Shown piece after piece: positions 38,311-45,960 of a stretch of DNA of 64,000 nucleotides. The notes under the pieces are model-generated. The model made no database searches, was not told the origin of the DNA, and saw only the letters and a program-made list of their open reading frames with translations. The stretch is from Veillonella sp. GTDB taxonomy: Bacteria > Bacillota > Negativicutes > Veillonellales > Veillonellaceae. The stretch is from assembly GCF_018364065.1 (NCBI RefSeq), contig NZ_JAGZMO010000010.1:1-64000 (forward strand), in the 5' to 3' direction. Position numbers and translations under genes: made by a program. Position 1 is the first letter of the stretch. Every line of letters begins with the position of its first letter.

Positions 38311-38339
38311 TTGACAGTCACAATGCCCCTTGTTATAAT
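38311..38339 (+). promoter_or_regulatory. Promoter of tRNA-Arg(CCG)
   Basis: Perfect TTGACA (38311-38316), 17-base spacer, perfect TATAAT (38334-38339), preceded by TG. It begins only 2 bases after the LysE stop codon and drives the tRNA. Confidence 0.92.
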
Positions 38340-38354
38340 TACTTAGTAACATAA

Positions 38355-38429
38355 GCGCCTATAGCTCAGGGGATAGAGCGCCGGTCTCCGGAACCGGGTG
38401 CGCAAGTTCGAATCTTGCTAGGCGCACCA
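38355..38429 (+). tRNA. tRNA-Arg(CCG)
   Basis: Cloverleaf with acceptor GCGCCTA/TAGGCGC, D arm GCTC/GAGC, anticodon stem CCGGT/ACCGG with loop CTCCGGA (anticodon CCG), T arm GCAAG/CTTGC with TTCGAAT, and encoded CCA. Own promoter and terminator. Confidence 0.97.
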
Positions 38430-38456
38430 TTCATTTGAAAGTTAAAATATATAAAT

Positions 38457-38492
38457 AAAAGGTAGAAAACAATTTTGTTTTCTACCTTTTTT
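38457..38492 (+). terminator. Terminator of tRNA-Arg(CCG)
   Basis: AAAGGTAGAAAACA and TGTTTTCTACCTTT arms with an ATTT loop followed by a T run. Confidence 0.9.
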
Positions 38493-38558
38493 GTTTATTT
38501 AATCATCTAGGATTTTACCTGCTCCATTCTTATTATTGTTTTTCTGCACGCTGTTTTT

Positions 38559-38619
38559 CTAATCATTCTAACCATTCTAATCACATTAATTGACTTTTAT
38601 GGTTAGAATGATTAGAATG
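38559..38619. promoter_or_regulatory. Symmetric four-site operator before the regulator gene
   Basis: A perfect 17-base inverted repeat (38559-38575 and 38599-38615). Within it and just beside it the octamer CATTCTAA occurs at 38564 and 38573, and its complement TTAGAATG at 38603 and 38612. That gives four half-sites, two per side, each pair 9 bases apart. It lies immediately upstream of TATAAT (about 38624) and the GGAGG of the winged-helix regulator. Autorepression by that protein is the natural inference. Confidence 0.7.
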
Positions 38620-38658
38620 TAAGTATAATATGAGTAGAATATAAAAGGAGGGAACAAA

Positions 38659-39612
38659 GTGAACTTACAGGAAATGAGTGGATACGGATTTGAGTCCATG
38701 CGCTCCCTCAATCAGTCTTTAACTTTTGAAGCAACGCAAAAAGAATTTACGCTCCGAAAGGTTACTTTCGGAGAACCGCAACTGCAAACCTTAAAGCTCG
38801 TATCTACTGATGGACTTTATACAAATCTTGGTCTCCTTTTATCAGATCAATGCCCCTACACCATCAAAGCTGCCATTTTCGAAGGAACGAATCAAAATGT
38901 ATTTAAGGATCGTCGAGAATTTTCCGGCGCCCTCATACATCAACTAAATGAAGTTTACAATTACATTGACCTTAACAATCAGACGCATTCAGACTTCCAC
39001 AAGCTTCTACGCATTGATACGCGAGACTATCCTGAAGTTGCAATTCGCGAAGCCCTTCTTAATACATTAGTACACCGAGACTATTCCATCAGTGCCAGTA
39101 CACTGATTAGTATTTATGACGACCGCATCGAATTAGTGTCAATTGGCGGTTTACTCCCGGGCTTAGAACTAGACGATTTGATGATGGGTGTTTCCGTCTG
39201 TCGTAACCCTAACTTGGCCAATGTCTTTTATCGTTTAGAGCTTATCGAAGCATACGGCACAGGGATTCAAAAAATTATAAATGCCTATTCAGATTCTCAT
39301 GTACAACCGCAGATTACTGCAACAAACAATGCATTTAAAATCACACTTCCCAATATAAATGCTATAAGCAAAACTACTCCACCCAATGTAGTGAGCGAAA
39401 CTCCGGCACCTTTTGTAAACACAAACGAAGAAAAAATTATGCATGCATTAAGCGAAAAGCAAATGATTACACGCCGGGAAGCACAGGAAATTTTAGGCGT
39501 CAGCCAATCTACCGCCGGCCGTATTTTAAAAAACCTGGTAGACACTGGCCGCATCATACAGCTCGGCGGAAGCCGTACTACACGATATGAATTGCCTAAA
39601 AAAAAAATATAA
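38659..39612 (+). CDS. Putative regulator: HATPase_c_4-type domain plus C-terminal winged helix, lacking the AlbA_2 domain
   Basis: Related to the family usually annotated 'ATP-dependent DNA helicase / putative transcriptional regulator' (AlbA_2 plus HATPase_c_4). Recognisable motifs: LSDQCPYTIKAAIF, FKDRREFSGALIHQL, RIDTRDYPEVAIREALLNTLVHRDYS, IYDDRIELVSIGGL and YRLELIEAYGTGI. A winged helix covers ~255-315 (ITRREAQEILGVSQSTAGRILKNL). At 317 residues it lacks the ~130-residue N-terminal Schlafen/AlbA_2 domain of typical members. It begins directly with its own GTG start behind AAAGGAGGG and a four-site operator, so it looks like a functional short form rather than a decayed gene. It sits right after a tRNA, a common insertion spot for mobile DNA, but no integrase or att repeat is seen. 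Confidence 0.8.
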   Translation: MNLQEMSGYGFESMRSLNQSLTFEATQKEFTLRKVTFGEPQLQTLKLVSTDGLYTNLGLLLSDQCPYTIKAAIFEGTNQNVFKDRREFSGALIHQLNEVYNYIDLNNQTHSDFHKLLRIDTRDYPEVAIREALLNTLVHRDYSISASTLISIYDDRIELVSIGGLLPGLELDDLMMGVSVCRNPNLANVFYRLELIEAYGTGIQKIINAYSDSHVQPQITATNNAFKITLPNINAISKTTPPNVVSETPAPFVNTNEEKIMHALSEKQMITRREAQEILGVSQSTAGRILKNLVDTGRIIQLGGSRTTRYELPKKKI

Positions 39613-39640
39613 ATAGGCACACAAAATAAATAGACATAAA

Positions 39641-39669
39641 AAAGCACTCACATGTTAGATGAGTGCTTT
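39641..39669. terminator. Bidirectional terminator
   Basis: AAAGCACTCA and TGAGTGCTTT with a 9-base loop, flanked by A-run and T-rich sequence. It serves the regulator on the plus strand and the phosphoesterase on the minus strand, which ends 5 bases away. Confidence 0.85.
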
Positions 39670-39673
39670 ACTT

Positions 39674-40195
39674 TTATTTAGCTTCAAAAAACTTCAATAT
39701 TTTATCCAACGACACAGGGTAAAAGTTATTCGCATCAACGCCCACATCGTAGCGGCGAATGCCCTCCGCCCGGTTCGATTCGTTATATTCTCCGGTGGAG
39801 TGGATGTGTCCGTGAAGCATGTAGCTGCCTCGTTGATAGCGATTCCAGGCCAGCATAGGATAATGCATCAAGGCCATAAGTGCTCGCTTATGCACAAGGA
39901 ATTTGTAGTCACAGATTTCCTTAAAAATACGGGCGTCATATTTATTAACTTTATCGTGGTTGCCGACGAGCAATATTTTCTTGCCATTCAGGCGCGCCAA
40001 CATTACATTGGCTGCCTCCGGTTCGACGTACTGCGTCATATCACCTAAGAGATAGACCGTATCCTTGTCTGTAACCATGCTATTGTAATTTGCGATCAGC
40101 GTTTCGTTCATTTCTTCTACAGAAGTAAACGGCCGCTTTCTATGCTTAATGACTTTTGGGTACCCTAAATGAAAATCGCTGGTGAAATAAATCAT
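39674..40195 (-). CDS. Calcineurin-like metallophosphoesterase
   Basis: Cytosolic phosphoesterase of 173 residues. Metal-binding motifs in order: SDFHLGYPK (D-x-H), LLGDMTQ (GD), LVGNHDK (GNHD), ALMHYPM and MLHGHIHS (GHxH). Small single-domain members of this class cleave phosphodiesters or phosphomonoesters; the substrate is unknown. The start is the ATG at 40195, overlapping the HxlR stop codon as ATGA, with AGGAG about 8 bases upstream inside the HxlR gene. It is therefore translationally coupled to the regulator. Confidence 0.88.
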   Translation of the reverse strand: MIYFTSDFHLGYPKVIKHRKRPFTSVEEMNETLIANYNSMVTDKDTVYLLGDMTQYVEPEAANVMLARLNGKKILLVGNHDKVNKYDARIFKEICDYKFLVHKRALMALMHYPMLAWNRYQRGSYMLHGHIHSTGEYNESNRAEGIRRYDVGVDANNFYPVSLDKILKFFEAK

Positions 40196-40680
40196 GAGTC
40201 TTTCTCCTGACACTTGTACTGTACGCCCCACTCGAACATGGCCGCAATAATCGGTTCCATGGTACGGCCCAATTCCGACACGGAGTATTCCACGCGCGGT
40301 GGCACTTCCGGATAGACTGTTCGTTCAATAATGCCGTCATCTTCCAATTCTCGAAGCTGCAAGGTCAAACTGCGATGTGTTACACCTTCCATGCGGCGCT
40401 GTAATTCGCTGAATCGCAAGGTTCCCTGCAGTAAATGATATAAAATAACGCCTTTCCATTTGCCGCTGAGCACAGTAAGCGTAGTCGCTACCGGACATTT
40501 TTCACGCGGACAAGGCGCCTTGTCACCCATAGGTTCGCCGTATACCGGACGCTCTTCATCGATCGAACTCATATCGCCATGATGCTGTGTTACAGCGTTG
40601 ATAGGGATGTCCGTATCTGCTTTAACAGTAACCTTTAACTTTCTATCCACTTCTATATTGGCAGTTGCTCCGTTATTCAT
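40192..40680 (-). CDS. HxlR-family transcriptional regulator
   Basis: Winged-helix regulator, 162 residues. The HxlR core occupies the C-terminal ~100 residues: CPVATTLTVLSGKWKGVILYHLL, GTLRFSELQRRMEGVTHRSLTLQLREL, DDGIIERTVYPEVPPRVEYSVSELG. The conserved first Cys (in CPREKCPV) can sense redox or electrophiles in relatives such as YodB and HypR. It has an extra ~55-residue N-terminal stretch absent from most members. The start is ATG 40680 behind AAGGGG, rather than an upstream TTG at 40713. Coupled to the phosphoesterase by a 4-base overlap. Upstream lies a 22-base tandem repeat array; a nitroreductase gene follows on the other side. Confidence 0.88.
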   Translation of the reverse strand: MNNGATANIEVDRKLKVTVKADTDIPINAVTQHHGDMSSIDEERPVYGEPMGDKAPCPREKCPVATTLTVLSGKWKGVILYHLLQGTLRFSELQRRMEGVTHRSLTLQLRELEDDGIIERTVYPEVPPRVEYSVSELGRTMEPIIAAMFEWGVQYKCQEKDS

Positions 40681-40689
40681 CGTCTTCCC

Positions 40690-40819
40690 CTTTATTATAT
40701 CATTAAAAATCAAGCTCTATCTTATTAAAATTCAAAATTTATTTCATAAAAATTCAAGCTCTACATCATTAAAACTCAAATTCTATATTATTAACACTGA
40801 AACTCTCTATATAAAAGTT
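40690..40819. repeat. 22-bp degenerate tandem repeat x6 upstream of the HxlR gene
   Basis: Units begin at 40690 (21 bases), 40711, 40733, 40755, 40777 and 40799, each about CAAGCTCTA-like followed by an AT-rich stretch ending ATTAAAA plus TT/CT. The array fills the promoter region of the HxlR regulator. Two helical turns per unit would align all copies on one DNA face. Confidence 0.75.
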
Positions 40820-40912
40820 ACTTCTTTTTTTAGTAGTTACTCTCATTTATCGTAAGTATAAAAAATATACCTAAGTCCCTCTTAGTATATTTTATAACAA
40901 TATTTTGCGTTC

Positions 40913-40941
40913 TTCAACCTTCTTTCTTTGTGTGTTATACT
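40913..40941 (+). promoter_or_regulatory. Candidate promoter of the nitroreductase gene
   Basis: TTCAAC (40913-40918), 17-base spacer, TATACT (40936-40941) preceded by TGT. The -35 is weak and the -10 good. The transcript would include the TGAGGC/GCCTCA hairpin. Confidence 0.45.
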
Positions 40942-41059
40942 TAACATGTAAGAGTTATTGTTCCATCTTTCGAACAATCTTTTCACAGTAATCTTGAGGC
41001 ACAAGCCTCATCATGTTATATATTGAATGATATTTACTATTAGAAAGGAAAAATCTATT

Positions 41060-41731
41060 ATGAGTATTTCACGCGAAGACATTTTACAAGCTTATAATTT
41101 CCGTTATGCATGCAAAAAGTTCGACAAGAACAAAAAGGTATCCGATCTCGATTTCAACATGATCTTGGAAGCAGCTCGTCTGTCCCCAAGTTCCTTCGGT
41201 TTTGAACCATGGAAGTTTCTAGTTATCGAAAAACAGAGCTTAAAAGACAAATTGTACCCTGTATCCTGGGGCGCTCAGAAGAGCTTGGACGGTGCCAGCC
41301 ATTTCGTAATTTTATTGGCCCGCAAAAAAGTGGACACTTTAGCTGATGCTCCTTACATCACTCACATCATGAAAGACATTAAACACATGCCTGAAGAAGT
41401 TCAGACTATGATGCGTGGTGCTTACGGCAACTTCCAGACTAACGACTTCAAATTGGTTGACAGCGACCGTGCTATGTTCGACTGGGCTTCCAAACAGACC
41501 TACATTGCCCTTGCCAACATGTTGACTACCGCTGCAATGCTCGGCGTAGATTCCTGCCCTATCGAAGGCTTCAACATCGAACAAGTGGAAGCAATCTTGA
41601 AAGAAGAAGGCGTTCTCGATACTGACCACTTCGGCGTATCTGTTATGGCCGGCTTCGGCTACCGCGATGAAGAACCTCATCGTGAAAAAACACGTCAGGC
41701 AATGGAAGACATTGTAACTTACGTAAAATAA
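41060..41731 (+). CDS. Nitroreductase-family NAD(P)H:FMN oxidoreductase
   Basis: FMN-dependent reductase of 223 residues, the typical size. Family features: RYACKKFDKNKKVSDLD at the start, the FMN-contact segment ARLSPSSFGFEPWKFLVI, QTYIALANMLTTAAMLGVDSCPIEGF and the end FGYRDEEPHREKTRQAMEDIV, as in NfsB/YdgI-like proteins. The start is ATG 41060 with AAAGGAA 9 bases upstream. Next to a divergent HxlR regulator, a pairing often seen for genes induced by quinones or electrophiles. The substrate is unknown. Confidence 0.92.
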   Translation: MSISREDILQAYNFRYACKKFDKNKKVSDLDFNMILEAARLSPSSFGFEPWKFLVIEKQSLKDKLYPVSWGAQKSLDGASHFVILLARKKVDTLADAPYITHIMKDIKHMPEEVQTMMRGAYGNFQTNDFKLVDSDRAMFDWASKQTYIALANMLTTAAMLGVDSCPIEGFNIEQVEAILKEEGVLDTDHFGVSVMAGFGYRDEEPHREKTRQAMEDIVTYVK

Positions 41732-41840
41732 TTCAATAGTAAGAACTACGTTATATAAACGTAAAACGATATAAGATTGTTACGCTGTAATTACATTTAG
41801 GTAGTTGCAGCGTACTTCTATATACGGTATAGGGGGATTT

Positions 41841-42800
41841 ATGGGGATTCTGGTGCTTTTAATAACAGCCTTGGCTTACGGTTTTATCGTTACACTCATC
41901 GTGGGCAGCTTTACCGCATTGTTGCAGCTGTTCGGCTATGAACATTTGTATAAGCCGCCGATTTTGATGACACTTTTTCAAACACTACATATTCCGGAAA
42001 ACGAGTTTTATGTGGCTATTGCCTGGACTTTGCTCATATTCCTGTGTTTTATCGTGCTCTTCCAGTTGCCACCGGTGCAGGGTCTGTTTTTAAAATTTCA
42101 AAACATCTCCAAACCTAAAGATGATATCGAACGTTATCTCCAGGCTTTGTGGGGTGAAGTTTGTCAGCGCGCCAATGTGGATCCTCATAAATATCGGCTC
42201 TATATTCAACACGAAAATAACCTGAACGCCTTTGCCCTCGGCCACGATCGTGTAGTGGTACTGGTCGGCGCTTTGTCAGTGCTCGAACCTGAAGAGGTGA
42301 AAGCTTTGCTGGCTCACGAACTGAGCCATCTGGTTCATCGCGATACGACCTACGGCATGACGCACTACGCCCTGTCTCTAGCTTATAGTTGGGTTATGAA
42401 TATCTTTAACTTTTCCATTATAGTGCTTACATGGATTTATAATATTCTCCGCTTCATTCCCGTTGTCGGTTGGATTGCGTTTGTCTTTATTTTGATTAGC
42501 CTCTGGTTCCGCGTTGTCATATTCATTTTTCACTTCATCGTGGACTTGTTCCTGCTTCTGCTGATTCCTTTAGGCGTTCGCCGCCAAGAGTTCAGAGCGG
42601 ACCGCTTCGCCTACGAACTGGGTTACGGCGATTCCATGATATCCCTATTGGAAAAACTGATCCATTATTATGGCGACACCAGCGGTTTTACAAACCAACT
42701 TACCAACGATCATCCGTCTTCCCATAAGCGAATTGAACGAATTAAAAAGCTGTTCGAAAAAGGCGCTCCCCTTAAAATCAAATCCTCACCTCAATACTAA
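41841..42800 (+). CDS. M48-family membrane zinc metalloprotease
   Basis: Membrane-bound protease of 319 residues. Two N-terminal helices (residues ~3-25 and ~56-76) precede the peptidase domain with the zinc motif HELSH (159-163). A pair of helices follows, then the third-ligand segment QEFRADRFAYELG and the family C-terminus HPSSHKRIERIKKL. Resembles HtpX/YhfN-type proteases that act on membrane proteins. The start is ATG 41841 behind AGGGGG. A strong terminator follows. Confidence 0.9.
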   Translation: MGILVLLITALAYGFIVTLIVGSFTALLQLFGYEHLYKPPILMTLFQTLHIPENEFYVAIAWTLLIFLCFIVLFQLPPVQGLFLKFQNISKPKDDIERYLQALWGEVCQRANVDPHKYRLYIQHENNLNAFALGHDRVVVLVGALSVLEPEEVKALLAHELSHLVHRDTTYGMTHYALSLAYSWVMNIFNFSIIVLTWIYNILRFIPVVGWIAFVFILISLWFRVVIFIFHFIVDLFLLLLIPLGVRRQEFRADRFAYELGYGDSMISLLEKLIHYYGDTSGFTNQLTNDHPSSHKRIERIKKLFEKGAPLKIKSSPQY

Positions 42801-42828
42801 TTCGCCGCAATACTAAGCAAGTAAGAAT

Positions 42829-42870
42829 CCGGGCCATAGAGAATCAACCGTTCTCCATGGCCCGGTTTTT
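42829..42870 (+). terminator. Terminator of the M48 protease gene
   Basis: CCGGGCCAT plus GAGAA pairs with TTCTC plus ATGGCCCGG, followed by TTTTT. Confidence 0.9.
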
Positions 42871-42961
42871 ATATGCCTTAATAATTTATTGCGACCATCT
42901 GCGTAGATTATCTTTTACAACCTTTGTCCCCGCCGCCGCTTTGATGCGCTACGTCATTCTC

Positions 42962-44530
42962 TTACTTTGGAGCTTTAGTTGTTCCGTCGCTTCCATCAGT
43001 ACCTCCATCACCATCGTGTTTGCCCTCCTCAGCCTCTTTATCTGTGCTTTTATCTTTACTGCTGTCTTTCCCTTTATCTTTGTTTCTATCTTTGTTTTTA
43101 TCTTTATCTGTTCTCTTATCTTTGTCTGTATCTGAGGCTTTATCTTTATCTATATCATCGACCCTATACGGAATGAATTGACTGTCATCAAAAAATCTGG
43201 TGTAGTCAATCGATTCACACTGGTAGCGAAACTCCTCATTTTCTTTATCACCGTCCATTTTCGTATCTGTATTGCCACTTACCGGCTCCTTACTAACTAT
43301 CTCTTTGTGCGCTATCTCTTTACTCGTTACCTCTTTATTTGCTACCTCTTTATTTGCTACCTCTTTACTTGCTACCTCTTTACTTGCTACCTCCTTACCT
43401 TCCAGGTCTTTATTTTCTAACTCTTTACTTCGCTTCCGTCGATTCCATTGTCGCTTGCTCATCATCTTCACATTCCGGTTGACCACTTCTTCGCCGCCTA
43501 CATAGACGTGCATATTGGTCCGGTTCATCAGTTCAAACATAACCGGCCGCATGAGTTCCATAAATATAGATGCTACGGCACGTGCACCGGTTCCTCGTTG
43601 CAAAGCTTCTTCCGCTATGGCAAATAAGCCATCCTCAGACACTTCCAGCGTATTTCCCGCAGAATTGAGTAATGTGACGTATTCTTTAATCACACTATGC
43701 TTGGCTTCGGCCATAATATTCATCAAATCCGCATGATGCAATCGATCAAATCGAATCCTCCACGGCACTCGGCCCACCAGTTCCTCCATAAGTCCATACT
43801 GAATAAGCTGACTGTCCGTAATCTTGTTTTTCCGTTCCCATTTACTCACTTCTTCCATTGATACAGTTCCATTTTTAAATATCATTTGTTTGTCTTCGCC
43901 AACCGCAGCATTCTGCAGCTCATGGAAAGAGCCCATAAGGATAAATAAAATGTTCGCCGTATTAATCTGTATATCTACACATTCCACGCTTCCATTAATT
44001 ACATTCCCTTCCACCATCTTTAACAACTCTGACTGAAAACAATGTTCCGGAAATTTATAATCCGCCTTAAGGTTCGGATCCATCCTCTTTTTGTCGAATT
44101 CATCAATACAGAGGATCGCTGTTTCTGCAATGGGAATGATTCTATCCTTCGATCCAAAGTTAAAATCACTCTCGCCTGCCTTTTCCATAGCCTTTAAAAT
44201 AACAGGTTCCATGATTTGAGACAGTGATTTATCGCCCTTCCAGCCATTTGCCATATAATCACAAGCATTTACCGTCACTACGGGGCAAGGAAGGTCTTTA
44301 AATTCCGCCAACGCGCGAAACGTTTCTGTTTTCCCTGTCCCGCTGGATCCGATAATAAACGCATTCTCTTTAATCTGTACTTTTTCATTAGTAAATGCAG
44401 TATTGTGCTGACAGCGTTTTACATGCCACGCAATTAACGTAGACAATTGCTTCAACGCACTGTCCTGTCCTTTTACATATTTCTGCATATGCCGGTAAAT
44501 TTGCTTTGCTGTTACTGTAGATTTATTCAT
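42962..44530 (-). CDS. ClpX-like AAA+ ATPase with a repetitive charged C-terminal tail
   Basis: An ATPase of 522 residues. The core aligns with ClpX/HslU unfoldases: YVKGQDSALKQL (like YVIGQ), Walker A GSSGTGKT (61-68), Walker B ILCIDEFD (139-146), arginine finger in GLMEELVGR (Arg254), and sensor 2 in RGTGARAV (Arg317). It lacks the ClpX zinc-binding N-domain. The segment where ClpX carries its ClpP-docking IGF loop reads KQMIFKNGTV, so ClpP partnership is unlikely. From ~370 the protein changes character: eight five-residue KEVAS-type repeats (379-418), then an acidic/basic stretch of Asp-Lys repeats (~461-500) and a Gly/Asp tail. GGGGTGGG precedes the ATG. Divergent from the XRE-type gene, with which it probably functions. 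Role unknown. Confidence 0.85.
   Translation of the reverse strand: MNKSTVTAKQIYRHMQKYVKGQDSALKQLSTLIAWHVKRCQHNTAFTNEKVQIKENAFIIGSSGTGKTETFRALAEFKDLPCPVVTVNACDYMANGWKGDKSLSQIMEPVILKAMEKAGESDFNFGSKDRIIPIAETAILCIDEFDKKRMDPNLKADYKFPEHCFQSELLKMVEGNVINGSVECVDIQINTANILFILMGSFHELQNAAVGEDKQMIFKNGTVSMEEVSKWERKNKITDSQLIQYGLMEELVGRVPWRIRFDRLHHADLMNIMAEAKHSVIKEYVTLLNSAGNTLEVSEDGLFAIAEEALQRGTGARAVASIFMELMRPVMFELMNRTNMHVYVGGEEVVNRNVKMMSKRQWNRRKRSKELENKDLEGKEVASKEVASKEVANKEVANKEVTSKEIAHKEIVSKEPVSGNTDTKMDGDKENEEFRYQCESIDYTRFFDDSQFIPYRVDDIDKDKASDTDKDKRTDKDKNKDRNKDKGKDSSKDKSTDKEAEEGKHDGDGGTDGSDGTTKAPK
43031..43150. repeat. Asp-Lys-rich coding repeat in the AAA+ tail
   Basis: Codons for residues ~461-500 are dominated by Asp and Lys (DKDKASD, DKDKRTDKDKNK, DKGKDSSKDKSTDK). 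On the plus strand this reads as recurring CTTTATCTTTGT-type hexamers. Low complexity, probably disordered. Confidence 0.75.
43277..43396. repeat. 15-bp coding tandem repeat x8 in the AAA+ tail
   Basis: Eight in-frame 15-base units encode KEVAS, KEVAS, KEVAN, KEVAN, KEVTS, KEIAH, KEIVS, KEPVS (residues 379-418). The middle units are nearly identical in DNA and the outer ones drift, as expected of a growing and shrinking repeat. Confidence 0.9.
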
Positions 44531-44590
44531 TATGTCCCACCCCTTTACTTATTGTATCGTTTCTTCAAAAAGTATACTTTCTTTAATCTA

Positions 44591-44620
44591 AATATACATT
44601 TTGCTTAAATACAGTGTCAA
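44591..44620 (-). promoter_or_regulatory. Promoter of the AAA+ ATPase gene
   Basis: Minus-strand TTGACA (44615-44620), 18-base spacer, TATATT (44591-44596). Leader about 55 bases. Confidence 0.65.
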
Positions 44621-44623
44621 TAC

Positions 44624-44648
44624 GTAGATTTTTTATTTTAAAATCTAC
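44624..44648. promoter_or_regulatory. Palindromic operator candidate between the AAA+ and XRE genes
   Basis: GTAGATTTT (44624-44632) and AAAATCTAC (44640-44648) are perfect 9-base arms around 7 bases, extendable with one mismatch. It lies directly behind the -35 of the ATPase promoter. A related half, AATCTA followed by TACATTTTGCTTA, lies at about 44585-44607. A natural site for the divergently encoded XRE protein. Confidence 0.55.
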
Positions 44649-44713
44649 ATATTGCTTATTTTAGCGGTTCATAGTACGATAAAATTAACTATTCGTAAAG
44701 GGAGGTCTACAAA

Positions 44714-45865
44714 ATGTCAACTGACACGGCTCAATATAAAGCACTGCCAGCCACATTCGGGGAACGTTTGGCCATGATTCGCAAGGAAAAGGGCTATACG
44801 ACGGCTCGCGAATTTTATGATTACATGTACAATCACTGGTCTCGCCTGGATAAAACGGCGCCCATTACCTACACCACCTATTCGGCCTACGAAAATAACT
44901 CTCGTCAGCCTAAGTTAGAAGTAGCCGCCGAATTGGCTCGCTTTTTAAATACATCCTTAGATATATTGTTGGATTTATACAATGAAGAGTACGTGCTTCA
45001 CTACCTGCAGTCCCATAACTACGACGCACATAGCATTGGCGAGCACATCGTAATCAATATGAATGGAAATTACATCGGCATTCAGAAGAACATTCTTCTC
45101 CGCATTCTCCACAAGGGACACAATAAATGGTCCGATTTCATTGAGCAGTATCTCAACCGCGTGTTGAGCAACACATTCCGCCATTTCTCTGACAAGAACA
45201 TCCTGGCCGGCAACGATCTCATTGGCGCCGCCATGGCCGGCCTGCTGGATGTGGATTTTAACGAGTACAAGGAAAGCATGGCCCACACGACGAGAGCGTT
45301 GAAAGTGTATTTTAACGAGAATCCTGTTATGGCTTTGTTGTTCTATTACTTTACTCATACGAATCCCTTTGAAAATCCGCGACGCACAGAAGATTTCCTC
45401 AATATGACTTATACTTACTCCACATCGGAGCACCCATTCAACGAAGACTACTTGTACCAACACTACTCGGACGATTTAGTGGATATGTTCTATTATGCGG
45501 ACACCATGATTCGCATCGACTTCATCGACCAGTATTTATTGGAAATATTGGGCATGAAGAAATCTGAAGCGTACAATTTAAAAACTTGGTTCTTCTTAGG
45601 TCTCGTTGGCGGTTTCCACATGGCCGAATACAGTTACAATGAAAATGATTTGAGCTCCGCTCCGACATTCTATCTGTCCCATCTCTACTCCGGTATGGAA
45701 GATGACGATGATCTGTTCATTACCATTGACGACGAAAGCCTCATTTACGAGCCGCCTTATAATAGGTCTGATAACAATCAGCCCCATATGCGTGAAACCC
45801 GCGACTCTTATACTGTTCAAAATGTATATGCCAAGGAAAAAAAGAAAGGCCCGTCCAACAAATAA
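44714..45865 (+). CDS. XRE-type helix-turn-helix protein with a large unknown C-terminal domain
   Basis: 383 residues. Residues ~13-85 are a Cro/CI-like helix-turn-helix (FGERLAMIRKEKGYTTAREF, then TTYSAYENNSRQPKLEVAAELARFLNTSLDILL). The remaining ~290 residues are not recognised. They are rich in aromatic and acidic residues, with many Tyr and Asp and no obvious membrane segment, and end in a basic tail (AKEKKKG). Ribosome-binding site GGGAGG 8 bases before ATG. Divergent from the ClpX-like ATPase, with a shared palindrome between them; probably controls that gene, and the large extra domain suggests more than simple repression. Function otherwise unknown. Confidence 0.8.
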   Translation: MSTDTAQYKALPATFGERLAMIRKEKGYTTAREFYDYMYNHWSRLDKTAPITYTTYSAYENNSRQPKLEVAAELARFLNTSLDILLDLYNEEYVLHYLQSHNYDAHSIGEHIVINMNGNYIGIQKNILLRILHKGHNKWSDFIEQYLNRVLSNTFRHFSDKNILAGNDLIGAAMAGLLDVDFNEYKESMAHTTRALKVYFNENPVMALLFYYFTHTNPFENPRRTEDFLNMTYTYSTSEHPFNEDYLYQHYSDDLVDMFYYADTMIRIDFIDQYLLEILGMKKSEAYNLKTWFFLGLVGGFHMAEYSYNENDLSSAPTFYLSHLYSGMEDDDDLFITIDDESLIYEPPYNRSDNNQPHMRETRDSYTVQNVYAKEKKKGPSNK

Positions 45866-45868
45866 TAA

Positions 45869-45902
45869 AAAAGCCCCGCTTCTTACGAAGCGAGGCTTTT
45901 TC
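45869..45902. terminator. Bidirectional terminator between the XRE gene and uraA
   Basis: AAGCCCCGCTTC and GAAGCGAGGCTT with a TTAC loop. T5 on the plus strand and T6 on the minus strand. Confidence 0.85.
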
Positions 45903-45960
45903 TTATGTAACTGAATAACCGGCAGATTTTGTAAATGCTTTAAACTCTACACAGTTTTTT

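Larger units (their letters stand above)
40681..41059. other. Divergent spacer between the HxlR and nitroreductase genes
   Basis: 379 bases containing the 22-base repeat array (40690-40819), an AT-rich middle, the nitroreductase promoter and a small leader hairpin (TGAGGC-ACAA-GCCTCA at 40995-41010). The divergent layout suggests that the HxlR protein controls the nitroreductase. Confidence 0.5.

Noticed and set aside
38355..39612. Integrative element at tRNA-Arg
   Set aside because: No integrase, no repeat of the tRNA 3' end and no phage or conjugation genes nearby. A single regulator gene is not enough.
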